DNA from: Oscillospiraceae bacterium
GTDB taxonomy: Bacteria > Bacillota > Clostridia > Oscillospirales > CAG-272
DNA length: 45,783 nucleotides
Direction: 5' to 3'
NCBI GenBank assembly: GCA_015065005.1
Contig: SVRE01000009.1
Location: 1-45,783 of the forward strand
In this document: piece after piece, positions 1 to 7,633 of the stretch
How positions within the stretch are numbered: position 1 is the stretch's first letter
Layout of the letters: each line of letters opens with the position of its first letter
The notes under the pieces: generated by a model
Told to the model about the DNA's origin: nothing
Seen by the model: the letters and a program-made list of their open reading frames with translations, nothing else
The model's database searches: none
Program-made: the position numbers and the translations under genes

Positions 1-43
1 TTTCGTATTTCTTGATGTTTCTATATCCTCTTGACATAAAATT

Positions 44-90
44 CCCCCTTATGGTAGTTTCTTTAATTCTACCATAAGGGGGTGTTTTTT
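44..90 (+). terminator. Rho-independent terminator, plus strand
   Basis: A 14-bp perfect stem (44-57 with 69-82, CCCCCTTATGGTAG and its complement) with an 11-nt loop is followed by TGTTTTTTT. The U-tract is on the plus strand, so it most likely ends a gene lying left of the window. The minus-strand side has only AATTTTA after the stem, so it is a poorer terminator for the LRR gene that ends at 179. Confidence 0.75.
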
Positions 91-148
91 TCAATTGTCC
101 ATTTTTAACGGACTTGTGCAAGACATCTTGGACGGTTTTTTTAACGTA

Positions 149-170
149 GGGGCGATTCACGAATCGCCCG
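149..170. repeat. Short palindromic intergenic element
   Basis: GGGCGATTC followed closely by GAATCGCCC forms a compact perfect hairpin with the flanks GTAG and GTTTTATTTTT. The style, a GTAGGGGCGA...TCGCCCG palindrome in a non-coding gap, matches short dispersed hairpin elements I associate with gut Clostridia genomes. That association is recalled, not searched. It may also act as a plus-strand terminator because a T-rich tract follows. The rest of 91-178 holds nothing else I recognise. Confidence 0.45.
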
Positions 171-178
171 TTTTATTT

Positions 179-2218
179 TTATTCAACTATATTTACTATA
201 ACTGTATCAGCAGAGGTGGATTGATTCTCGTTTTCTATCTTGTTCAAGTAGTAAACGCTTTCACCGTCACATGCAAAGAGGCACATAACAAGCTCTGTAC
301 CGTTGTGTCCTGCATTGAAGCCTGACACCTTAATGTCAAAATAGTTGTATGCTATTTTGCTCTGCTCTACCAAAATTGTTTTATTCTCGTTTACTACGGA
401 TACTGTACCGTTTTCAACCTTTAACGGCTCTTTACCTGTTACAGCTACAATTGATGCAACAAAACCGTATTTAAGGGTTTTGCCGCTGTTAATGTAAGCT
501 GTGTAAGCCTCTTGGTTAATTTCATAGCCCTGTGTTGCACTGTAATTGCCGTTTACATCCTTGTACTGGGAGAAGGAAATGCCCTTTAATACAAAGATTG
601 CAGCCTCTGTTGCAACGTCACTATCCTTTTCGGCACCGCACTCACACTTGGTTGTCTTGTAGCCCATTTCATAGAAATTAGTGTATGAAATTGAGCCAAC
701 CAAATCGTAATTATGCTCCTTCTTCTCTGTTGCTACTCCGTCAATTGAATAAGCCTCATAGTCACAGTACTTACAGCTTGTAACATTTACCTTGCCGATT
801 GGGCAAAGGGAATTGTCAATTGCATCGCTTGTTGTATGAGCAACCTCACCGATGGTAACATTTCCGTCTGCTGTTACTACGTTAGCAACAAAGCCGCACA
901 CACCGTAATTACTATATGTACCGGATGTAATTTGAATTTCGTTAGCCTGTGAGAATTGTGTGTTTGTTGTAAGAGACTTAAAATAGAAGTTTATGCCTGA
1001 GCAGTCCTTAAACAAGTCTCCTGATGTAACCTCAACACTGTCTGCCAGGAAAACAACAGTTTTTAATGTTTTAACTCCTACAAAGCAAGCGCCTACCATC
1101 TTTACATTTGGGCCAAAAACAACTGTATCATATTTGTTGTCTCTAAAGCACCAGGTATCAATTGCCAACTCACTGCCTTCTGCTGCGTCAATATAAATAG
1201 TGCCTGTAATACCTGCATTTCTAAAGGTACTTGAGTCAACTGTGCTACCAAGGTCAGAGGCGGTTATGCCTGTTGGCCAAATAATCTTTGCAGAGCCAAC
1301 GTTTGAACCGGCAAACGCCTGAGAGCCAATTGCCTGCAAGCTGGACAAATCAACAATCTTTTCTCCGTCAAGGTTGTACCACTGTGCATTCGGTGTTGTA
1401 ACATGGCGGTCACCGGAAAATCTGAATGCGGAACTACCAATATTAGTAACCTTTGAAAGGTCAATGGTCATACTGGTTATTGTCTTAACACCACTGAATG
1501 CTGTATCTTCAATCTTTGTAAGACTTCTTGACTCAATAACAACGGTTGTAAGGTTAGAGCAACCTGGAGCCAACCAGTTACCAATTTCAGTAACCTCACC
1601 CTTAATGGTCAAGGTTGTAAATTTAGAGCCTCTTAAAAGCTGTTTTGGTATTGTGGAAAGCTTGCCACCCAATACGAGACTATCAACATTAAGACCCTGC
1701 AATGAGCCTGCACCAAGATATGTTAAATTTTCAAGCTTCATATCAAGGATTCTTTGTGGGTTTTCCTTGCCGTACTCACTTGTTGGGTAATAGGAAATTA
1801 CGTTTGAGCCAAGCTTAGAATCCCTGTCACTGGAGTTATATGACATACCGCACCAACCGATATAGGTAAGATTTTCTGTGTCAACATAAACAGAGGTTAA
1901 GCCGTCACAGCTGCAGAATGTACCGCCTGCAAGCTTTGTTACGGTGCTTGGAATGTATAAGGTAACCACGTTGTCGTTGTTGTTAAGAGCATTTTCACCA
2001 ATAGCGGTTACTGTATATGTAACGTCCTCATACTCTACTGTTGATGGAATGTACACAGTGTCACCTGTGTAGGCGCGGTTGTCCCCAAAGGTAGCCTCTT
2101 TTGTTGACTTGTTTAGTGAATACTCAAAGTCACCGATTTTAGTTGCACCTGCTGTTATTGCAAGCACGCAAGCTAAAAGCACCACCATTGAAAGAACTAA
2201 CAAAATTCTCTTTTTCAT
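179..2218 (-). CDS. Secreted BspA-like leucine-rich-repeat protein
   Basis: A 679-residue exported protein. The N-terminus is a signal peptide (MKKR, then a hydrophobic stretch ending ITAGA, likely cleaved near residue 25). Cys17 lies inside the hydrophobic core, but LLAC is a poor lipobox, so I favour secretion over lipid anchoring. Residues of about 30-430 are irregular LRR_5/BspA repeats, with recurring patterns such as IPSTVTKLAGGTFCSCDGLTSVYV and LTKIEDTAFSGVKTITSMTI in shortened form. A cysteine-rich stretch (CKYC ... CECG) lies at about 470-530, followed by a beta-rich C-terminal domain I do not recognise. BspA-type LRR proteins usually mediate adhesion or ligand binding, and no catalytic motif is visible. 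It has its own promoter and is cut off from the upstream transport operon by a terminator, but its position suggests a related surface role. ATG follows a GGAG-type ribosome site. Confidence 0.8.
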   Translation of the reverse strand: MKKRILLVLSMVVLLACVLAITAGATKIGDFEYSLNKSTKEATFGDNRAYTGDTVYIPSTVEYEDVTYTVTAIGENALNNNDNVVTLYIPSTVTKLAGGTFCSCDGLTSVYVDTENLTYIGWCGMSYNSSDRDSKLGSNVISYYPTSEYGKENPQRILDMKLENLTYLGAGSLQGLNVDSLVLGGKLSTIPKQLLRGSKFTTLTIKGEVTEIGNWLAPGCSNLTTVVIESRSLTKIEDTAFSGVKTITSMTIDLSKVTNIGSSAFRFSGDRHVTTPNAQWYNLDGEKIVDLSSLQAIGSQAFAGSNVGSAKIIWPTGITASDLGSTVDSSTFRNAGITGTIYIDAAEGSELAIDTWCFRDNKYDTVVFGPNVKMVGACFVGVKTLKTVVFLADSVEVTSGDLFKDCSGINFYFKSLTTNTQFSQANEIQITSGTYSNYGVCGFVANVVTADGNVTIGEVAHTTSDAIDNSLCPIGKVNVTSCKYCDYEAYSIDGVATEKKEHNYDLVGSISYTNFYEMGYKTTKCECGAEKDSDVATEAAIFVLKGISFSQYKDVNGNYSATQGYEINQEAYTAYINSGKTLKYGFVASIVAVTGKEPLKVENGTVSVVNENKTILVEQSKIAYNYFDIKVSGFNAGHNGTELVMCLFACDGESVYYLNKIENENQSTSADTVIVNIVE

Positions 2219-2253
2219 AGTTTTTCTCCTATTTCTATAATTTTTTACATTTT

Positions 2254-2282
2254 ATTTTAACATATTAAAGGTAGCATTTCAA
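2254..2282 (-). promoter_or_regulatory. Promoter of the LRR gene
   Basis: On the minus strand TTGAAA (2277-2282) is separated by exactly 17 bp from TAAAAT (2254-2259), about 35 bp before the start codon of the LRR gene. Apart from this promoter and the terminator at 2474-2506, the gap 2219-2514 is AT-rich and holds nothing I recognise. Confidence 0.6.
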
Positions 2283-2473
2283 TAATTTGCTTTTATTTAG
2301 AAATTTTTTGGCGTTTTGAACAAATTATGACATTTGAGTGTTTGACTTTAAGGCGTCATTTTGTGGAAATTGACATTCTCAAAAAGACCTTTTTAAACGA
2401 ATTTTTTGTGAAAAAAGCAGGCATTTTATTGAAAAACAAGCGGGGGAGTGTGGATAAAACCCCATTTTAACAT

Positions 2474-2506
2474 AAAAAAGCACTTCAAAAACCGAAGTGC
2501 TTTTTT
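2474..2506 (-). terminator. Terminator of the carbohydrate-transport operon
   Basis: A 13-bp stem AAAAAAGCACTTC (2474-2486) pairs with GAAGTGCTTTTTT (2494-2506), loop of 7 nt. It lies 8 bp past the stop codon of the last permease. The A/T runs on both sides make it potentially bidirectional. It separates the operon from the LRR gene. Confidence 0.85.
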
Positions 2507-2514
2507 GTTGGATA

Positions 2515-3561
2515 TTAACCTACGATACCGCTACGCTCAATACCCTCTACAATGTAGTTCTGTACAAAGAGATATGCGATAATGAGTGGTAGTGCAATCA
2601 AGATTGTTGCTGTACCTGTTATTGCTGAAGCATAAGCCTCCAGGTTCTTGACATCAAGCTTCAAGCTGGCAGGGACACCTGTGATACTGCTCATAAACTG
2701 GAGCGCACCCTCCTTATCCCAATATCCGGGCTCGAAGAAGATTGATGTATAGAAGTCATCTGTCCATTGCCAAGCAAATGAGAAGATGAATACTGTAATA
2801 AGCATTGGAACAGCCAAAGGAATGATGATGGTAAAGAAGGTTCTGAAGGTGCTGGAGCCGTCAACATATGCACTCTCCTCAAGCTCATCAGGTACGCCCT
2901 TAAAGAACTGACGGAGAAGGAATATGTAAAGGCCGTTTTTAAAGCCCAAGCCTGTTATGGCAAGCAGATATACAGGAACCAAGGAGTTAACGAAGCCGCT
3001 ACCCTTTTCCAAAATACCAACCGCTGTCAAAAGTGAGCCTATTGGATTGCTTGTACTGAACAGCTTGAAGAACATCTTCATAGCAAATCTCAAGCTTTCC
3101 TGTGGCACCATCATTGTAAAGATTACAAGAACAAATACAAGTGTATTGCCCCTGAACTTAAACTTTGCCAAGCCGTATGCAATTACTGAACAAACGACTG
3201 TTTGTATCAATGCAACGCTGAGTGACACCAAAAATGTGTTCAAAAATGCGGAGAAGTATCCGTTTTCGGTAATTATGTACTTGTACTGGTCAAGGGTTGG
3301 ATTCTTGGAAAGAAGAATAACCGTTACATCCTTGAAGTCACTTGCGCTCATAAATGAACCGAAAATCTTTGTAATGTAGGGGTACAAAATTACGTACGAT
3401 ACACCTACAAGTAATACGAGCTTGAAAATTAAGAATATAACCTTCTTTAAGAAGAACATATTCAAAAACTTTGCCTTTAATCTTTCACTAAGAGGCGCTC
3501 TTTCAAAATCCACACGGATTTTGTTTTTGGATTCTCTTTTGATTTTTACTGTGTTATCCAT
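2515..3561 (-). CDS. ABC carbohydrate permease, MalG-type (second pair)
   Basis: Integral-membrane subunit (348 residues) of a CUT1-type carbohydrate ABC importer. After a basic cytoplasmic N-terminus (about 40 residues) there are six hydrophobic segments. The EAA loop that contacts the ATPase is clear (ESAYVDGSSTFRTFFTIIIP, about residue 235). The length is longer than the usual 270-300 because of the N-terminal extension and an extra extracytoplasmic stretch around the fifth segment. It starts 12 bp after the MalF-type partner stop with a G-rich Shine-Dalgarno (AAGGGGGG), so the two are co-translated. It is the last gene of the seven-gene operon. The substrate is unknown; the operon context (CBM-like binding protein) suggests an oligosaccharide. 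Confidence 0.9.
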   Translation of the reverse strand: MDNTVKIKRESKNKIRVDFERAPLSERLKAKFLNMFFLKKVIFLIFKLVLLVGVSYVILYPYITKIFGSFMSASDFKDVTVILLSKNPTLDQYKYIITENGYFSAFLNTFLVSLSVALIQTVVCSVIAYGLAKFKFRGNTLVFVLVIFTMMVPQESLRFAMKMFFKLFSTSNPIGSLLTAVGILEKGSGFVNSLVPVYLLAITGLGFKNGLYIFLLRQFFKGVPDELEESAYVDGSSTFRTFFTIIIPLAVPMLITVFIFSFAWQWTDDFYTSIFFEPGYWDKEGALQFMSSITGVPASLKLDVKNLEAYASAITGTATILIALPLIIAYLFVQNYIVEGIERSGIVG

Positions 3562-3573
3562 TTTGTCCCCCCC

Positions 3574-4710
3574 TTAGTCTCTTCTTTGGTAGAATACTAC
3601 CGTCTTCATAATCAAGGCAACAAGCAGGATGAACATCAATACTACACCAACATATACCCAAGACATAGCGCTTGAATATCCGTACTCTGCTCCGTTATAT
3701 ATCCTCTCGATATAAATCATTACTCTGTTATCAGCCGCTGTAAATGCGTCAATTACTGTGTAAATTGCGTTTACCAAAATCATTGGGCTGATCATAGGAA
3801 GAGTGATTTTCCAGAAGGTTTCCCAAGCGGAAGCACCCTCAACCTCACAGGACTCATAAATAGCGGGTGAGATTGACTGCAAGCCTGAGAGGAAGATAAG
3901 CATCTGTACACCTGAACGGCTTACAATGTCAAAAATGTTATTTACAAGGTTAACAACGTAGTCAACAAGCTCTGTACCGATTTTAATTCCGCTAAGGAGA
4001 TTTTCAAGGTCCATTGCGGAAATAAGCCCGTTACCCTCACCGCCTGTGTTATCGTCAACGCCGCCCTGTGAATTGTTAATTGCGTCCATAAATGCGGAGT
4101 TACTGTCAATTGTGTCAATGATACCTGTTGAAAGAATAACAGGCAAGAAGAATATAGCACGGAATACCGCACGGCCTGTCATCTTCTGGTTAAGAATAAT
4201 AGCCATAAACAGGGCAAAGATTACTATTGCAGGGATTTGCAACAGCAAGTCCTGAATACCGTCTACTATTGTGATTGAGAAGTAAGGGTCACCGTCCTCT
4301 GCAAACAAGTACTTGTAGTTTGCAAAGTTGTTCCACTCCAGCTTCATATCACCGGGAATAGGTGTGTAATCTGAGAGTGAAACTGCAAGTGAATTCCATA
4401 CGATTGGCGCATAAATAAATATGATACCAATAACAAATGGAAGAACGAAGAGCCAGCCTGATAATGCCTTCTTATCTGTAAGAGAAAGCTTGAATGGCTT
4501 TTTCTTTTTCACCGCACCGCTGGGGAGGATTTCCTTGTGGCTGAATTTAGCGCCGATTGAGCTGAACACAGCCTTGCATTTCTCCCCTGCTGAAGTAAAG
4601 ATGCCCTTGATTTTTGTGCCAAAGCTTGGCTTATTGCTTGAAGCAGGAGAATTTGATTTCTTTGCTACTTCTTGCTTTTTGCTTGCATTGCTTTTCTTAT
4701 TAGCTTTCAT
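3574..4710 (-). CDS. ABC carbohydrate permease, MalF-type (second pair), with loop insertion
   Basis: MalF-type subunit, 378 residues from the start chosen here. An ATG overlapping the upstream stop (TAATG at 4723-4727) is possible, but the Shine-Dalgarno AAGGAGG lies downstream of that ATG and is ideally spaced for the ATG at 4708-4710, so the shorter form (MKANKKSN...) is preferred. The first 75 residues are a Lys/Ser-rich cytoplasmic extension. Hydrophobic segments and an EAA loop (ESCEVEGASAWETFWKITLP) follow. A polar, Asn/Gly/Asp-rich stretch of about 70 residues (FMDAINNSQGGVDDNTGGEGNG...) sits between the third and fourth membrane segments, and ordinary family members lack it. It probably enlarges the extracytoplasmic side. 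It pairs with the MalG-type gene just downstream. Confidence 0.88.
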   Translation of the reverse strand: MKANKKSNASKKQEVAKKSNSPASSNKPSFGTKIKGIFTSAGEKCKAVFSSIGAKFSHKEILPSGAVKKKKPFKLSLTDKKALSGWLFVLPFVIGIIFIYAPIVWNSLAVSLSDYTPIPGDMKLEWNNFANYKYLFAEDGDPYFSITIVDGIQDLLLQIPAIVIFALFMAIILNQKMTGRAVFRAIFFLPVILSTGIIDTIDSNSAFMDAINNSQGGVDDNTGGEGNGLISAMDLENLLSGIKIGTELVDYVVNLVNNIFDIVSRSGVQMLIFLSGLQSISPAIYESCEVEGASAWETFWKITLPMISPMILVNAIYTVIDAFTAADNRVMIYIERIYNGAEYGYSSAMSWVYVGVVLMFILLVALIMKTVVFYQRRD

Positions 4711-4724
4711 ATTCTCCTCCTTCA

Positions 4725-7616
4725 TTATTTAGTAAATCTTTGATAGCCAAAGGCTGAAATTGTTGCAACCTCACCGTTTGGAAGGGTTACGTTAATGTCA
4801 TAGCTTGAGTAGTTAAGAATAAATCCGATACCACCCTCGTATTCAACCATAACCACCTGTGAGGAATCAACACTGCCGCCGTCCTCAACACGTGTAGCGG
4901 TTTCAACAAAGCCGTGGTCAACTATGTACTTATTCTGCAAATCCTTCATTTCCTTATTAAATCTCTTGTATGTAGAGATAATGGTTGTCTTAAGGTTTTC
5001 ATAGTTTACAGAATAGTATTTGTTGTACTCAGGGTCGAACTTCAAAAGCTCAACATTTTGCTTAGCTATTGTAAAGTAAAGTGTAGCACCGTTTTCGATT
5101 GCCTTCAAGAAGGCGTATTCTGTGTCACCCTCCATATTATACGCATTACCTGCAAATTCAACGGATGCGTGATATACCATTCCGAAGAACGGAACGCTCT
5201 CACTCATCTCGCTACGGCGGCTACTGTCAAGTGAAACTGACAAAACCGCGCTTGCGTAAGGCATTGCAAAGGAGTTACCGCCGTCTAAAATAAGGTTGTA
5301 GGATTTATTTCCGTTTGAGCCCGAGAGGAGCTTAAGCATTTCTACTACCTTATCCTTTGACGCTTCTCTGTCATAATAGTCCTCTTTATCAAAGTCAGAG
5401 TTCAAGTCTGAGCCTAAGCTCCTTACTGACAAGAGCTTAATATCATACTCGGAAATTGCCTTATAGAACTTTTCGTAGATATATCCAAAGGATGCGCTTG
5501 ATACCGCAACGCCGCCTGTTCTTTCAAAGGTCTGTGTTGCCGCATAGTATGTTCTCTTTGTTGTATATCTGTTATCAAGTGTTCTTGCACCGTTTTTCTT
5601 GTTGGAGAAGCCGCTGAACGCCTTGCTTCCGTATGAATAGCTGAATTCAACGTCAGGCGCAACGTCAAAGCCCTTTTCCGCTGCATATTCAAGAAGCTCA
5701 TTCAAGCCGTCCTTACCGCCCAGAACCTTTTGCCATTTTACCTTTGTGGGATAGTAGGATGAAAGACCGCCGTTGGCAAAGCCCTTCAAGATAAAGGATG
5801 TATTGCCAACACCTGATGCCATTAGCTCATCATGAATAAACTTAACATCATCAAATGTTGTAAGCTCCTTGTTTACGGTTACAGGGAAGGTTGCAATCTT
5901 TTCCTCAACCTGGATTGAACCGAAGGCTTCAAGGAACAATGTTACAAAGTCCTTATTGATCAAGCTGTCAGGAATCTTTGAAATTAAATTCTTTTCCTGC
6001 AAATAGTCTCTGTAGAACTTAGCCATACCAACGTATGTGTTTGAATAGTGCTTTTCAACACCTGACTTTTCAGCCACCTCATCATCCATTAACAATGTGT
6101 AATTAACTTTACAGGTGCCTGTGTAGGACCTGTCTGCGGCAACGCCAATCTTCTTGGAGGAAGATGAACCGCCTGAGAAGGAGTCCGCCAAGTCATATGT
6201 ATCACTTGGTGTAACCTTGAAGGTTGGATAGATTGAGTGGTATGCAACTGAGTGGTTAGAAACGATAATACCGTGTGCGTCACCATCCTCAATAACGGCT
6301 AAGAAGCCTGTTTTTTCAGTCTGGTTTGCCAAGCCGAATACCGGCATTGTCATATTTTCCGCATTCTTTATCTTTACCTGGTAGAATGTATAGTCATTAC
6401 CGTATATATCATTCTCGAACTTAACCTGCTTTTTGTTATCGGCAAACAAGTCCTCAAATCTTACAAGGGCGCCGCTACCGTCAGGAATGAAGGTATAACC
6501 CTTGTCACAGGTTGTAATAGACTCTTCCTCACTTATCTTCTCTGTCCTTATTGCGTTTGCAGCATTGAAGTACGGGAGAAGTGTGATTGTGTTTACCTTG
6601 TAAAGTGTCTTATCGTACTTTAAGGATTCAAGATCAACGGATGCAACAAGGCCTGTGTTTGTGATTTCATACTTTGCAGTAATCTCAAACTTAGGGTTTG
6701 TAGCGGTTGAGAAGTCATCAATGCCCTCTTCCTTTACCTTTTCGTACGCTTTATCAATATACTCCTCAAGCTTGGAAATATCATAGTTGTTTACGTCAGT
6801 TCTGTCAACGAAATTGGAATAATCTCTTAAGTTGCTTTCAACAACCTTTCCTGCTCCGTCACCGCCAACAAAAACGTAAATCGGAATTGTTGCACAAATC
6901 GGATACTCTTTAATACAAATATCAACAATATCTGCTGTTGGCGCGCCAAGCCAGCTACGTGGACCCTTGTCAATTCCGGGATAGGTTTCAACCAAGGTCT
7001 TAGCACCATCCATTGAGCAATATACACTGTAAAGGTTACGGATATTGTTCTTAATTGTTTCAAGTGCGTATTCGCTTGTATTTCCGTTTGGTGTCATTTC
7101 AGACAAAAGTGTTTCCATATCAGCAACGCTGATTTTGTTTGGAATGATAAGTCTCTTTGCCTGTTCACCCAACATATAATCAACAATAACTGCATTACCC
7201 TCAACCCTAACCTTTGCCTGGTCAACTGCAAATGAGTCACTGTAGCTATGGAAGGTTGTTGAGGAGCCTGTGCTGTTGTATGTGAAGTTCAAGTCAAGCT
7301 GAGACAAAGCATATGGCTTTTCTCTCTTAAGAAGTGCGCTGGAGCTGATGTTATATGGGTTAGACAGAACAATGTCACCTGTTTTAACATTCTTAATTGC
7401 CATTTCGCCTGAGGTCTTATCTACATAAAGAAGCATATTTCCGTCAGGGCTGGTGGCAACAGGGTCACCCATTGCCTCTACCCTGTGCTCCTTGCTTTCC
7501 CATACTGCCTTTTCGTGGTCGATTTTCTTGGCTTGTGGCGCATCTGCCAAAATTGTCAGCGCCATAGGAATTACCATTAATACGGCAAGAAGGGCCGCAA
7601 ATATTCTCTTTTTCAT
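4725..7616 (-). CDS. Large secreted DUF5696-type protein
   Basis: 963 residues with an N-terminal signal peptide (MKKRIFAALLAVLMVIPMALTILADA). I recognise the overall pattern as the DUF5696 family, large extracytoplasmic proteins found in Paenibacillus and Clostridia carbohydrate-transport operons. Recognition is from memory of family and context. The first 350 residues are beta-rich. The segment TFIPDGSGALVRFED (about 375-390) is followed by an alpha/beta region with repeated strand-plus-acidic motifs (DVEFSYSYGS, LLSVRSLGSDLNSDF, NLILDGGNSF) that would fit a TIM-barrel glycosidase-like fold. I cannot assign catalytic residues. The C-terminal 60 residues look like a small beta domain. It lies between an NHL-Yip1 protein and a permease pair, so a role in handling the imported glycan at the membrane is plausible but unproven. 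Confidence 0.75.
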   Translation of the reverse strand: MKKRIFAALLAVLMVIPMALTILADAPQAKKIDHEKAVWESKEHRVEAMGDPVATSPDGNMLLYVDKTSGEMAIKNVKTGDIVLSNPYNISSSALLKREKPYALSQLDLNFTYNSTGSSTTFHSYSDSFAVDQAKVRVEGNAVIVDYMLGEQAKRLIIPNKISVADMETLLSEMTPNGNTSEYALETIKNNIRNLYSVYCSMDGAKTLVETYPGIDKGPRSWLGAPTADIVDICIKEYPICATIPIYVFVGGDGAGKVVESNLRDYSNFVDRTDVNNYDISKLEEYIDKAYEKVKEEGIDDFSTATNPKFEITAKYEITNTGLVASVDLESLKYDKTLYKVNTITLLPYFNAANAIRTEKISEEESITTCDKGYTFIPDGSGALVRFEDLFADNKKQVKFENDIYGNDYTFYQVKIKNAENMTMPVFGLANQTEKTGFLAVIEDGDAHGIIVSNHSVAYHSIYPTFKVTPSDTYDLADSFSGGSSSSKKIGVAADRSYTGTCKVNYTLLMDDEVAEKSGVEKHYSNTYVGMAKFYRDYLQEKNLISKIPDSLINKDFVTLFLEAFGSIQVEEKIATFPVTVNKELTTFDDVKFIHDELMASGVGNTSFILKGFANGGLSSYYPTKVKWQKVLGGKDGLNELLEYAAEKGFDVAPDVEFSYSYGSKAFSGFSNKKNGARTLDNRYTTKRTYYAATQTFERTGGVAVSSASFGYIYEKFYKAISEYDIKLLSVRSLGSDLNSDFDKEDYYDREASKDKVVEMLKLLSGSNGNKSYNLILDGGNSFAMPYASAVLSVSLDSSRRSEMSESVPFFGMVYHASVEFAGNAYNMEGDTEYAFLKAIENGATLYFTIAKQNVELLKFDPEYNKYYSVNYENLKTTIISTYKRFNKEMKDLQNKYIVDHGFVETATRVEDGGSVDSSQVVMVEYEGGIGFILNYSSYDINVTLPNGEVATISAFGYQRFTK

Positions 7617-7633
7617 AAATTCACGTTCCTCCT

